Shown here: piece after piece, positions 1 to 10,120 of the stretch | How positions within the stretch are numbered: position 1 is the first letter of the stretch | Layout: every line of letters starts with the position of its first letter | Source of the DNA: Aphrocallistes beatrix | Lineage: Eukaryota > Porifera > Hexactinellida > Sceptrulophora > Aphrocallistidae | Reading direction: 5' to 3' | DNA length: 64,000 nt | NCBI GenBank assembly: GCA_963281255.1 | Contig: OY725491.1 | Coordinates: 4,886,857-4,950,856 of the forward strand | Position numbers and translations under genes: made by a program | Notes under the pieces: generated by a model | What the model was told of the DNA's origin: nothing | The model's input: the letters and a program-made list of their open reading frames with translations, nothing else | Database searches by the model: none

Positions 1-1450
1 CTCTATCAATCAATGGTACAGGAACTGTAACATTATCGCCACACTCACCAGCAACCATGATAATACGGCTACGTTTGACCATGCGTTCAGCTTGACTCAA
101 TTGAGCCTCAGAAACTCTTTTGCGTTTTTCAGAGATAACATTTTGCCTAGAGGAAATGGCAGAATCAGTTGTTCGTGTCACATTGGTACTATCCTTTAAT
201 GTTTGTACATTTATAGTAGTCATTTCTAGTTCCATAGCGGTATTATCCATAAGAGACTGTATATTTGTATTATCCAGAACTGATGACTCAATTGTGGAGT
301 CCATGTCTTGATGTGTGCTAGTAGTATCGTTGTCCAAAGGAACACTGGTACTATCTAGGGGTAGTTGCAAATTTGTAGAGTCTGTTGCCAAAATAGATTC
401 TGTCATTGACGAAGTTTGAAAAATAGCCATGAGATCATCTTCTGTAAGCATTTTATGTAAAATCTCCTGTGGCAAATTGGCCGTTGTAAGGCCAACTTTA
501 GCATCTGAACCAAATAGTGCTGCAAACGGAGAACACTTTATCCCACTATGGTAGCTGTAGTTCTTTTGAAATTGAACAAATTTGAGTCCTAACGTCCAAT
601 TGTTGGTTGAATTGTCACCTAGCCATGCTATAAGCATATCCTTAATATCGCCGTTTGCTCGTTCTACTGACCCCTGGCTCTGGGGATGGCGTGGTTTGCC
701 ATGCACAATCACAAGATCGGGCCAGAATCCTTTTAGTTCATTCACAACCTGTGCTGTGAATTCGGTCCCATTGTCAGACTGTAAGATTGCCGGAGCGCCA
801 AAATTCAGAAATACATCCATCAGGTGAAATGCGACACAAGCAGCACGTTTGTTAGGCAGGGGGCGGAGCATGCAATATTTTGTCAAATGATCCTGGTAGA
901 CCATAATAAATCTGTACTCCCCTTGAGGCATTGATTGCATATCAATCAAATCTACCTGCCCTCTTGAACAATAATCCTGAGTGAGTATAGGACGCACAAC
1001 AATGCCTTTAGTAGTGGTTCGCTTTTTTTTACGCTGACACTCTATACAAAACGATTTAAAAAGAGTAAGGACATCATCAGTAATATTCGCATATTTTTTC
1101 CGGATTTCTTTGCCCATTTTATCACGCCCACCATGACCAGTAGCATTATGAGCTCGTTTAACAACATCATACACATTTTCTAAAGCTACATAGTATATAG
1201 GGATATCATCAGGTCTGTTTTGCTTTTTTATCACTTTTTGAACATCACCACATACTAGCACATCAAACTTGCGTAACAAATAATATTGGTGATTAGTCTT
1301 TGAATTTGCTTGTTTCGCCTCAATAATGTCACTAATAAGGAGTTCGTACTCTTCTTTCGTTATCAAAGCACTCTTTTGACGATCTTGTATAGAAGACAAA
1401 CTTTTAAGCAATTCAGTAGTAAAGCGGTTTTGCATTTCATTATTATCCAT
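1..1450 (-). CDS. KRBA2/Ginger-type integrase, partial at the window edge
   Basis: An open frame of about 483 codons starts at the ATG ending at 1450 and is still open at base 1. In order it shows an HHCC zinc-binding segment (HNATGHGG, later CIECQRKK), then a retroviral-type DDE integrase core: first Asp in VDLIDM, second in LQSDNGTEF, Glu in PQSQGSVERANGD. A Ser/Thr/Asp-rich linker follows, then a C-terminal block ending VAGECGDNVTVPVPLIDR, like the tail seen in animal proteins annotated KRAB-A domain-containing protein 2 or SCAND3. This integrase family is shared by Ty3/Gypsy elements and Ginger DNA transposons. No stop interrupts the visible part, so it may be intact. No reverse transcriptase lies upstream, which favours a Ginger-like DNA transposon or a domesticated integrase over an LTR element. 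The terminus is outside the window. Confidence 0.85.
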   Translation of the reverse strand, partial: MDNNEMQNRFTTELLKSLSSIQDRQKSALITKEEYELLISDIIEAKQANSKTNHQYYLLRKFDVLVCGDVQKVIKKQNRPDDIPIYYVALENVYDVVKRAHNATGHGGRDKMGKEIRKKYANITDDVLTLFKSFCIECQRKKKRTTTKGIVVRPILTQDYCSRGQVDLIDMQSMPQGEYRFIMVYQDHLTKYCMLRPLPNKRAACVAFHLMDVFLNFGAPAILQSDNGTEFTAQVVNELKGFWPDLVIVHGKPRHPQSQGSVERANGDIKDMLIAWLGDNSTNNWTLGLKFVQFQKNYSYHSGIKCSPFAALFGSDAKVGLTTANLPQEILHKMLTEDDLMAIFQTSSMTESILATDSTNLQLPLDSTSVPLDNDTTSTHQDMDSTIESSVLDNTNIQSLMDNTAMELEMTTINVQTLKDSTNVTRTTDSAISSRQNVISEKRKRVSEAQLSQAERMVKRSRIIMVAGECGDNVTVPVPLIDR

Positions 1451-1894
1451 CACAAAGAATATAGTTTGCTAAAAAAAATTAACAGGTAATCATTTTTCCT
1501 AATGTAAATGATCATTATCTGAAATAAATATACAGTAATATCAATAGTACACTATTACAATGGGCATAGGAGCAACTAGGTTGGCATTTGCCCACCCTGA
1601 ATTTCCCCCCCTGAATTCGCCCCCTTCCATACTATAAGTTAACAATTATACCACCTAAGTACCATATTAGGAAGTGGAGTTTTCTAAATGTAATTGTGTA
1701 ACTTATAAAACTCAACTGGTACATTAATGGGTGTGTTATATGTACTATGTACTATGTATTTTCAGAAATTCTACAAGTTTCAAATAGGCTGTTAGATGTT
1801 CTCATCTAGAAAATTATAATTGAATTTTAACCGGGGAATGGGGGATAAACCAGTTTTATCCCGTCCCATGCTCCCCCACTTATGGAGGTTATAC
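1451..1894. other. 5' flank of the integrase, no gene seen
   Basis: AT-rich sequence with C-rich and G-rich runs around 1600-1625 and 1830-1880. No open frame or known repeat was recognised. It may contain the integrase promoter or the element terminus. Confidence 0.4.
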
Positions 1895-2090
1895 TGTAAT
1901 TACAATTACCCTAAAAAAGTCAGGGTAATTACAATTACCCTGAAAAAGTCAGGGTAATTACAATTACCCTGAAAAAGTCAGGGTAATTACAATTACCCTG
2001 AAAAAGTCAGGGTAATTACAATTACCCTGATTGAACCAGGGTAATTACAATTACCCTAAAAAAATCAGGGTAATTACAATTACCCTGATT
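1895..2090. repeat. 29-bp tandem repeat with a palindromic core
   Basis: About seven head-to-tail units with a 29-bp period (starts at 1921, 1950, 1979 and so on). Each contains the interrupted palindrome CAGGGTAATTACAATTACCC followed by a short A-rich spacer. Every unit can form a hairpin. The first unit and the last two units have diverged spacers; the middle ones are nearly identical. Confidence 0.95.
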
Positions 2091-2130
2091 TTACAGATAC
2101 CCTGTAACATATATATACACATACACAATA

Positions 2131-2690
2131 ATCGAGTTTTAATAGTAAGGATAGATTAATCGAGTTTTAATAGTAAGGATATATCTGTAACGAATTGATT
2201 GAAGAAACTGCAAGTCATAGAAAGCTAAGTTTTGGCATGTGGGAGTTTTTGGCTATGGCTCCAGTAAGTTCTGAGCTCAGAGCAAAATGTCGACTCATCA
2301 TGGAATTATGACGTCATTGTCACATTTTTAAAAGTTAAGCAACAGAGTTATTCGAGCATAACTCAGCCATTATAGGAGATCGGATGCTGAAATTTTAATA
2401 GAATCTGTATACTAACATGTCTCATATATGATACAACTCTCATCAAAATATGATAACTCATCACTTTGTTATGACGTCATCATTACGCATCAAAAATTTT
2501 AAAATTGACAAATTTGGTGATTTTTGAGTGGTATCGATTATAACAGTAGGACAGACATATTTAGAGATGCTATTTCCCTTATAATTAACCAATGTGACCT
2601 TCAGGCGACCGAAGGGAGCCTCCGGCGGACACGAAGTGTCCGCCAGCCGCGCAGCGCAAGCAAGCGAAGCGCGCTTGTACTTATGAAATG
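2131..2690. repeat. CRE-repeat copy A (dispersed element)
   Basis: First of at least eight copies or fragments in the window. It begins near AATCGAGTTTTAATAGTAAG, contains two perfect ATGACGTCAT boxes (2308-2317 and 2471-2480), and ends in a GC-rich hairpin region with GGCGGACACGAAGTGTCCGCC-type self-complementarity followed by GCGCAAGCAAGCGAAGCGCG. It has no convincing coding frame. Internal Pol III boxes and transposase TIRs were not identified, so the class is unknown. Confidence 0.8.
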
Positions 2691-2739
2691 ACCTAAGTAC
2701 ATTGGGCAATAAAGACAATTTCATTAGTCAGTAAAATTT

Positions 2740-3500
2740 GTCACATATCTCGGCGTGGTGTGAAGATTTTGCTTAGTTCTTCGAAATTAATCGTAGACTC
2801 ATTATTATTTACCTGTGTGCCAAATTTCACATTTCTAGCACATCTCAGTTCCTCAATCAATTCTGCACAAACAAACAAAACATTGCGTTTTAATACATGA
2901 GATGTGAATTCTTTTCTAGTTATCAGCAGATAATAAAATAAAATACTGAGTAATCATGATTTTAGGTATTTAGCATAATCAAGATCCAAAAGATTGTTGC
3001 AAATCTACATATATAACTGTATACACTGCCCTTTGCAATTTTAAGCTCCAAACCGAGCAGATCCAATTAATAATCTGGATGAGGGGAAGCCTACCTTGCT
3101 CGACCACTTAATCATCTTCAAATTGCTTGAATTTTTTATGGTGACAATTTGGTGATCAAAGTAAACCCTTTGAAGATTGTGCATCTAAAGATTCAAACTT
3201 TCGAGTGTTTTGAGAGACCTAATATGCATAATTATATTAACGGAACAGGACCAGCATTAGAACACACCATAATTTGGATCTATATATTAGGCAACAATGA
3301 TGCTAGCTACGTATATAAACATGTTTAGCAATGGCGTGTTAACATCATGACGGACATCGGGAGGGTGAGGATCAGGGGTATATCTAGGTGCTCGGCCGGC
3401 ACTTATAGGTGCCAGCCTGGCATCATCTGAGGAGCAAATGTGCTTGCAGTATGATTCGATTTTGGTTCCGGGGTGCCAATACTCCTGGAGTTACAAGATA
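2740..3500. other. intergenic, one shared repeat segment
   Basis: No gene seen. Bases 3241-3288 (GGAACAGGACCAGCA...CCATAA...GGATCTAT) recur with few changes at 8715-8763, so they belong to a dispersed repeat. Confidence 0.4.
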
Positions 3501-3513
3501 TATCCCTATTTGA

Positions 3514-3759
3514 GTGCCAAATAACCTTAACACCTTCAAAAAAGTGTCCTACTGGGAAATCCTAGATAAACCCATGGTGAGGATGTGGGTAAAACTGCTG
3601 CTGGGAAAGAAGGTACTGAGAAAGAGAGTACAGGAACTCCTCACCCTGCACTCCCACCTAAATAGCAGCTACCAGCTCTCCGCATTTCTGCGAGCGCACG
3701 GAGAGCTGGAGCAGCTGCTCTATCATCTGGACAGCTTCATATGCCTCATCCGCATTTGA
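3514..3759 (+). other. GC-rich open frame, possible exon or gene relic
   Basis: Eighty-one codons open from a GTG, with first internal ATG about 21 codons in. The segment is clearly richer in G+C than its surroundings and translates to a leucine-rich, probably helical peptide (KLLLGKKVLRKRVQELLTL; ELEQLLYHLDSF). No family was recognised. It could be an exon of an unseen gene, a decayed retrocopy or chance. Confidence 0.2.
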
Positions 3760-3881
3760 TTGAATATTTTAATTACCCTACCCATCTGGGCTAAGACTAA
3801 GTCAGGTAATTCTACTCCTGTGTAGATAGGCACATATGCCCAGATAGATAGGCGCATGCGCCCAGTGTTTTTCAATACCTC

Positions 3882-4030
3882 CGGTCGACAGATCGATAGT
3901 GCAGCTCCAGTATGTAACCCGAAGGAACGTGAAATGTGAATGTCGGAATACTATTTATTTTAGAGCATTGAAAGTACGAATATCGGGTTTTACACATTAA
4001 AATGCCCAATATTCGTCGTTGAAAACATCA
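3882..4030. repeat. end fragment of the TIR/minisatellite element
   Basis: GGTCGACAGATCGATAGTGC continuing AGCTCCAG closely matches the left end of the element at 38736-39737, including the outer hairpin CGGTCGACAGACCG. The satellite monomers that follow there are missing here. Confidence 0.6.
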
Positions 4031-4818
4031 CCCGACTGGGGTCTGCATCAAATGTATGCTCAAATTCATCAAATTTGAACAAATTAAATTTTGATAGAGG
4101 GGAATTCTTTGAACCAAGAAAAATTTCCATGAAGGGGCATTACCTACCTTGCCCCTCCCAGTAGCATAGATTTCAAAAAACCCGCATTCGCGGTAAAATA
4201 TGAATTTCTCGCAAATATGTACGTATTTCTGATAGTTACGTAGATTTCATTATAATCAACTCAAACTATTTATTATATAATTATGGATTGACATTTGTAG
4301 TCAAGAACCATCCGATTTACCTCGAAATACTTTCCCGAATTCAAGAAATAGCGTTTAGTGGGAATAATTTTGAAAAATTCGCTTAGAGCATGGCAAGGAT
4401 CCCCTAGTAACTCACATCTAAAACGCAAATAATTCTTAATATAGAAGCAAATATTTGGAAAATACTAATACCAAACCTGGGGCAGGGCCGGTACGGCTCC
4501 CAGAATCATTAACTTGATGACTATGGTACCTATGTAGTAACTATCGTGACCCGTATTGGGTACACTCAAACTTGGGACCTATGAATAGCGACGTCCTTGT
4601 ATTGACCTTTAGCATTCAGAATTAATCATTAGTGTCGACAAAGTGCATTATTACTCGATTTTATTAAATATGAGCAGAAGTGTTCACTGGACATGACACC
4701 CAAACACCGTTATTCAAGAGTGAAATGAATTCTATTAATGCTAAAATATTGAAAAAATGAGTTTACAAAAATAATGTTAAGTGATCAACGAGATATGATG
4801 AGCATAAACCTCCAGTAG
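4031..4818. other. intergenic, nothing recognised
   Basis: AT-rich sequence downstream of the helicase. No open frame of note, no recognised repeat. Confidence 0.4.
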
Positions 4819-7023
4819 TTAGTCTAGGTCAAATAAGGTTACTTTTTCATAGACTATTACAGGCCTTTTCAGGGCTGGTGCCTGCACAGGTTGATTATTA
4901 GCCTTTTGAGAAGTACGAACGTCATCATACCATTCTTCCTCAATCGCAGTTGCAATATGTAAGAATTTGTCTTTATTATTATGCGTAATACAAGAACTGT
5001 AACAAAATAGATCTTTTAATATGTAAAAAGACACGGCACTTGTTGGATGTAATTCTACTCTAAGGCCACCTCGAACTGTGATATATCTCGCCCTATAGGA
5101 AACTGAATCATAGCTATCCTGGGCAATATTTCCACTAATCCCAGTGAGAATAGCTTTCATAATAGTTTCAAGAGTAGCTGGTGTTGAAACATTTGTACTT
5201 GGAAGTAAAAGTCGTAATTCTATCATAATCAATACAATTTGGTCTCTTATTCTTCTCGCTTCTGATACTACCTGATAATTGATATAGTTTGATTTACACC
5301 ACTTCTCACTGCAGTTATTCAATATGAAAGCACCGTAGACATTAATGAGTGTGAGATGATCACCTGAAGGATGATGTAGTGGCTTTTGTACACTGTTAGA
5401 ATCACATTTATTATCTCCACAAAAAATAAATGTGGAATTAGGTTTTTCAACGCTTAGCATGGCAGCCAAGGTTATGATCTCCTCTTGACAACCATAAAGC
5501 TCACTAGCCACTAGCATCCTAGCTACAGTTGCGTCAACAGGAAACCTAGCCATTTGTTTGCCGACTGGGGTTATCTCGTCTTTAGCATCTATTGCACCCA
5601 GTAACTTCAGATTGTTAATTACTTGTTCTACACGTTCAGGACTCGGTTTTGTGAGCCATCCAAATTTCTCTAAATCAATACCCACTGCTTTCATTTGCAA
5701 TATAACATCAGAAGGATCGCATAAAACAATTTCGGGTATCAAATCTGTTAGCATTTTTGTATAGAGTCTGTAGCAAGTACCTGGTTGTGTCTTCCCAGCT
5801 TTGTTTGCACGTTGATCCGCAATAGCTTTAGAAATTTCTATCCGAAAATGAGACTTTAAATGAGTATCTGAGTGAGAGATTTTCATCATACCTGAATCAA
5901 TCACAAAAGTGATCCCATTTATTGATACCTTTTCTGCTAGGTTCGTAGAGACAATACATTTCCTTCCAATCTTACCTGGAGATGATGGAGGAGTGGGACC
6001 AAATGCTCGTTTCTGGGCAGCGTAAGGAAGATTTGCATGAAATGGAATCACATCGATATTACCTATGCTATATTTCTCTCTTTGTTTATCTAAGATATCT
6101 TTAACATTCTTACAAATAAAATTGATTTGATCACGACCAGTGACAAATACCAAAATGTCGCCTTCATTCTTGTTCAGGAAACAAATTTCCAATATTAGAT
6201 TAATAGCATCATATACGTAGTGTGGAAATTTATAGTTGTATTCAAGAGCAAATTCAAATTTTGATTCGTAATCTGGGCAATATACAATTTCAACAGGGTT
6301 AATCTTATTCTGAATGGATATGTGGGAGCAAGGATTGAAAAACTCACAAAAAGTGTCCATACCAAATGCACACATAACAATGATCTTCATGTCAGATCTA
6401 AGAGGAAGAATATCTCTGATAATCGCCAATAGAATGTCGGTCAACAATTTTCGTTCGTGAGCTTCGTCAATAATGATGACGTCATAGCATGATAGAGTAC
6501 GATCTTGCATTGCTTGGCGAAACAGAACGCCATCAGTTACAAACTTTAACACAGTTTTAGCACTATCTTTTCGGTCAAATGGAACAACAAAGCCTACCTC
6601 TTGACCCATTTTAACCTTCATTTCCTTAGCTACCCTTTGTGCCAAATTGATAGCATCCATCTTCTTGGGCTGTGTGCATACAATCTGTTTGACTCCTGGC
6701 AGTTCTAAGCACCAGCGAGGGACTTGGGAACTCTTACCAACTCCACTCTCCCCTTCTATGACCACAATCTGGGAACTTTTTATCTTTTCTAGAATTAGAT
6801 CTTTGTTTGGCCATATTGGTAATAACTTCCGTTTGCCATCTAGTTGTTTATAGTAACGATTAAGTTTCTGTTTGGAAGTCTTATGTTTTATTTTGGGATC
6901 AGAAATACTCGTTGAATGATTTGCCTTGCAGTCCGAGCAAAATACTTTAGTTGGTTCAATACGTAACAAATCCAAATCTAATTCATCTTCAATATTGAAG
7001 GATTCTGAATCACCTGACGCCAT
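4819..7023 (-). CDS. DEAH-box RNA helicase, DHX15/Prp43-like, with degenerate motifs
   Basis: A single uninterrupted frame encodes 734 residues starting MASGDSES. Motifs in order: Walker A GESGVGKS (91-98), Ia-like TQPKK (117-121), TDG (163-165), DEAH (186-189), a motif III position reading CAF (218-220) where the family has SAT, FVTGRDQI (293-300), motif V TNLAE (360-364), and motif VI QRANKAGK (404-411) where the family has QRAGRAGR. A winged-helix/HA2-like region and an OB-fold C-terminus (VRGGLRVELHPTSAVSF) follow, so the domain set matches DHX15, the spliceosome disassembly and ribosome-biogenesis helicase. The gene is shorter than typical DHX15 and has no intron in an intron-rich setting, suggesting an old retrocopy. 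Loss of SAT and of two motif VI arginines predicts weak or no ATP-driven unwinding. It has no internal stop, so it is probably still selected. Confidence 0.9.
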   Translation of the reverse strand: MASGDSESFNIEDELDLDLLRIEPTKVFCSDCKANHSTSISDPKIKHKTSKQKLNRYYKQLDGKRKLLPIWPNKDLILEKIKSSQIVVIEGESGVGKSSQVPRWCLELPGVKQIVCTQPKKMDAINLAQRVAKEMKVKMGQEVGFVVPFDRKDSAKTVLKFVTDGVLFRQAMQDRTLSCYDVIIIDEAHERKLLTDILLAIIRDILPLRSDMKIIVMCAFGMDTFCEFFNPCSHISIQNKINPVEIVYCPDYESKFEFALEYNYKFPHYVYDAINLILEICFLNKNEGDILVFVTGRDQINFICKNVKDILDKQREKYSIGNIDVIPFHANLPYAAQKRAFGPTPPSSPGKIGRKCIVSTNLAEKVSINGITFVIDSGMMKISHSDTHLKSHFRIEISKAIADQRANKAGKTQPGTCYRLYTKMLTDLIPEIVLCDPSDVILQMKAVGIDLEKFGWLTKPSPERVEQVINNLKLLGAIDAKDEITPVGKQMARFPVDATVARMLVASELYGCQEEIITLAAMLSVEKPNSTFIFCGDNKCDSNSVQKPLHHPSGDHLTLINVYGAFILNNCSEKWCKSNYINYQVVSEARRIRDQIVLIMIELRLLLPSTNVSTPATLETIMKAILTGISGNIAQDSYDSVSYRARYITVRGGLRVELHPTSAVSFYILKDLFCYSSCITHNNKDKFLHIATAIEEEWYDDVRTSQKANNQPVQAPALKRPVIVYEKVTLFDLD

Positions 7024-7440
7024 TGCCTAAAGTAACTTTTGACAATTATTTGCTTGTAATGTACAGGTTATGCTGTATGCAATAAGATCTAGGTATGACA
7101 ATCAATAGTAAATATCTCATACAGTTTATTAATAATTATTTAAAGTACAGAAAGTACAGGGTATACTGTGATACTGATAGTAAAATGTAAATTGAGCATG
7201 CTTAATTTCTGGGACGGGATCCCGTCCTGTCCCGGAAATTAGGCATGCCCATGTAAATTTCAGAATTACGGCAATTGATCAGGAATTAAACTTTATTTTC
7301 AAACCCAGAATTACGACCAAATTACTAATTACAATCTATTCTTCCAAGAGTCCAAATCTTGATGAATAGAGAACAATAAAGTCGACAAATAAATAACAAT
7401 CTGGATCCAATAGTATAAAATGTGAAGATTATTCAATATA
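7024..7440. other. 5' flank of the helicase gene with a GC palindrome
   Basis: AT-rich. GGACGGGATCCCGTCC (7212-7227) is a perfect palindrome nested in a wider inverted repeat (AATTTC...GAAATT). No gene seen. Confidence 0.4.
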
Positions 7441-7447
7441 TTTCCAC

Positions 7448-7772
7448 CCTTTTTCTTAATTACAGCCTTAAGTCGTGTAGGAACTGCTTCTACTGCGATT
7501 CGCAAGGTTTCTTGGGGGGAGTTCACAACGAGCACGTACTAAAGATCGCTTCGTAGCTTCCAAATTTTTATGGGACTTATTGGCTGTATGAGCCAATAAG
7601 TCCCATAAAAATTTGGAAGCTCCGGGGGGGGACTGTTCATTGGATCAAAAAAGGTTCATCATTAAATATCAACTTGTTAATATCTTTGACTATAGGCTTT
7701 AGAACAAGATCTTGGTATGTCAGAGCATTTATTTTGATCCCAGTTGGGATGAAAACTAGCGGAATCATGCCA
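7448..7772 (-). pseudogene. Tc1/mariner-superfamily transposase remnant
   Basis: Two pieces read on the minus strand. About 7640-7772 gives PLVFIPTGIKINALTYQDLV, the segment of Tc1-like transposases that precedes the second catalytic Asp. About 7448-7523 gives SPQETLRIAVEAVPTRLKAV followed by IKKKGG, the usual C-terminal end. The region between, which should hold the catalytic residues, is replaced by a perfect palindrome (7555-7621). Frames are broken and no start remains. Confidence 0.65.
7555..7621. repeat. perfect inverted repeat, 31-bp arms, 5-base loop
   Basis: Left arm 7555-7585 and right arm 7591-7621 are exact reverse complements around the loop GTATG. It sits inside the Tc1-like transposase relic. 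Confidence 0.97.
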
Positions 7773-8149
7773 AGTGAGGATATTGAAACTCTTGTCCATC
7801 ATCACAGGAGGTTTTACTGAACTTTCTAGTACCGCGTTTCAACTATTTTAACCGCTAACCGCAATGCATCATTTTAGATCCCGTGTGCGATGTGCCCAGG
7901 TTGGGAAGCTAGCCTCGTTCTCCTACTAATTTTGTCCTCTACTTCATCCCTAGTCCAAATTTCGCAGTTGAAAAGAGGCTTTACCTCTTGTCAAACAGCG
8001 ACATTTTAGACTAGGAATAGGCGATGTTCATATCTATTCCGAATTATTTTATCAATTCTTTCCTATTCAGATTTTGCTCAGAAGTGGGTATATGGGATAT
8101 TCTTTCACATGATATTATTCTTAAAAAGATAAATTTTCAGATCTAATCT
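7773..8149. other. no gene seen
   Basis: Probably includes further decayed Tc1-like sequence near 7773-7860; the rest is unassigned AT-rich DNA. Confidence 0.35.
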
Positions 8150-8305
8150 GTACATAAGGAATTAGGATATTTCGATCCATGATCGAGAGATCCGGATCGC
8201 GATCCTTTTTTTGAGGATCGAGATCAGATCGATGATCCTTTTTAAAAGTAGGATCGGGATCGGGATCGGATCGAAACTTTTACTGAATTCGATCCGATCC
8301 TTTTT
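8150..8305. repeat. GGATCG-rich simple repeat
   Basis: More than ten GATC words in about 150 bp, as irregular repeats of GGATCG and its complement CGATCC, with two T-rich interruptions. Both strands of the motif are present, so it can fold. Confidence 0.8.
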
Positions 8306-9340
8306 CTTTTTAATCCCCAAGTTGGAGGTGAAAGTGTTTATATTTACTATTACATAACAATTTGAGTCATTTTCCTCTCAAAGGAAACTAGATTTCGCTC
8401 ACATTTCAAGGCCGGCAGAAGCAAACTAAGGGTATTTTGACAAAAATGATATTTTAAAAGTGGTACGTCAAAATGGTGGTTTACAATACCTGTAATACAA
8501 ATCTATGAAAAAGTGATAAATGCTGCATCTGCCGTACCGCCTCCTCCGGCCCTAGGCCCTGCATTTAGATTCACCATGTTTGTACTAACCAAATGGTTAG
8601 AAACAGATTTTCTTTGGTTTATTGATAATCTAAAATATGATATTATAGATTTTTACTGTTTATCATACTCTTTATTGCAATCAAATCTGCAAGCATATAA
8701 TTATTAACTGAGGTGGCAGAACAGGACCAGCACTTGAACACTCCATAAGTTGGGATCTATGGTACTATGTATAGAAGTCGCATGTTTTGTCAGTAGAAAT
8801 AATACACTTATCAGACTTTTTCAATTTTCATTAATAATGAACTCAGAAAATGCTGCATAATCATGATGATTATAGATAATCAGGAGGTTTAAGTATAAAT
8901 TTCTTTATCTATCTGATTAATTTTATTCTACAATTCCAGAAATATGCTGAATGTAATCAATTATACAACCGAATATTATTAAAATTTAATGCAACGCTAT
9001 TAACGTCAGAAACTACACATTTTGATTATTATAGACTCAATATAACTATTGAGACTCCATTTCACAACTCCAAAATATGCTAATAATTGCATTTTTATGT
9101 AAATTTAATGAAAATGCTATCGCATACTATTCCTATCATATACATACTAATGAATAATATAGTAAGTTCACTGATGAACTCAATTGCACTCTAAACAAAC
9201 GCGTCTTTTGGGCTCGGTCTCTTCGCGATTGGAACCCATTCATAAAGGTGCTTTTCCATTCATAAAGGGTGGGATATTGATTATTTATTCTTGACATAAT
9301 TAGAGCAGAGTTGGTTTTAAAATTTTAGAACCCGACCCGA
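8306..9340. other. intergenic, repeat fragments only
   Basis: Contains the second copy of the 48-bp shared segment (8715-8763) and a GC-rich patch near 8525-8560 (GCCGTACCGCCTCCTCCGGC) resembling end fragments seen at 9838-9895 and 38435-38520. No convincing gene. Confidence 0.4.
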
Positions 9341-9428
9341 AACAACAAATTTATAATCTAGACCTGACTGAAGTGCCTAAATGGACATTTAGGCACTTCA
9401 CTCAGGTCTAGATTATAAATTTGTTGTT
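9341..9428. repeat. inverted repeat, 43-bp arms, one mismatch
   Basis: Left arm 9341-9383 and right arm 9386-9428 are reverse complements with a single mismatch and only GA at the centre: a near-perfect 88-bp cruciform-forming palindrome. Confidence 0.95.
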
Positions 9429-10120
9429 AAAATACATATATTACAAAATTGCACTAAAAGCAATTTCTGTTTTGGTGTTTGGCCGCTGAGTAGAGTAACT
9501 CTGGCGCCTCGGCAGTCCCCGCGCAGAAGTAGGCTTCTGCGAACACTAGTGCAGTCCGCAAGAGGAAAAGTCTCTTTCCGACTATGCGTCAATCTGCAGC
9601 GCCGGCACACCCACTCAAAAAGTGCTACTGCGGAATATTTGGCACATATCTTCCAGTAGAGATTCAAAGCTGGTTTATTGTATATTAAACAGTGGTGCAA
9701 TGTGAATTTACTTAATCTTCGTATACTTAGCATAGAAATCTTAAGTTGCAATTAATTGTTTCATTTAGATCAGATTAGTAATGGTACAGCAAAGCTCAGC
9801 CTTTCTTAAAAATGGCACGGCGACGCCACTCTGAAAAGTGGTACGGCACTCGCCGCACCTGCCGTACCGAGTATGCCGCACCTGAACTGAGCACGAACTC
9901 GAGAGGCTACAGTTTAACTAAGAACTAAATGTAAACAAACAAGTAATCATACAAAATGCACTTAGTGAAGATAAAATATTTGCAGTCTGTATTTGCGGTT
10001 AAGAGACACAGTAACTAAGTCATGATTTGGAGTCAGAGCTGATCCTTGAGCACCACGAAACATTCCTACTTGGTGTCCGCGTTCCCTAGATAAATATAAA
10101 CTCTATAAACTCCAGTATAA
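9429..10120. other. 5' flank of the ISG12-like gene
   Basis: Two GC-rich patches (9480-9620 and 9788-9895). The second contains AAAAGTGGTACGGCACTCGC, like short hAT-type terminal fragments elsewhere in the window. A minus-strand open frame over 9413-9751 shows no family features and overlaps the palindrome, so it is not called. Confidence 0.35.

Noticed and set aside
1895..2090. CRISPR-like array
   Set aside because: Spacers are short, A-rich and nearly identical, and the setting is eukaryotic; it is a simple minisatellite.
2461..2724. 87-codon minus-strand frame inside CRE-repeat A, partly recurring in other copies
   Set aside because: The recurrence follows DNA identity of the repeat; starts, stops and frames differ between copies, so no conserved protein is supported.
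9413..9751. 112-codon minus-strand frame
   Set aside because: Overlaps the long palindrome, has no family features and ends in repeat-like GC-rich DNA.
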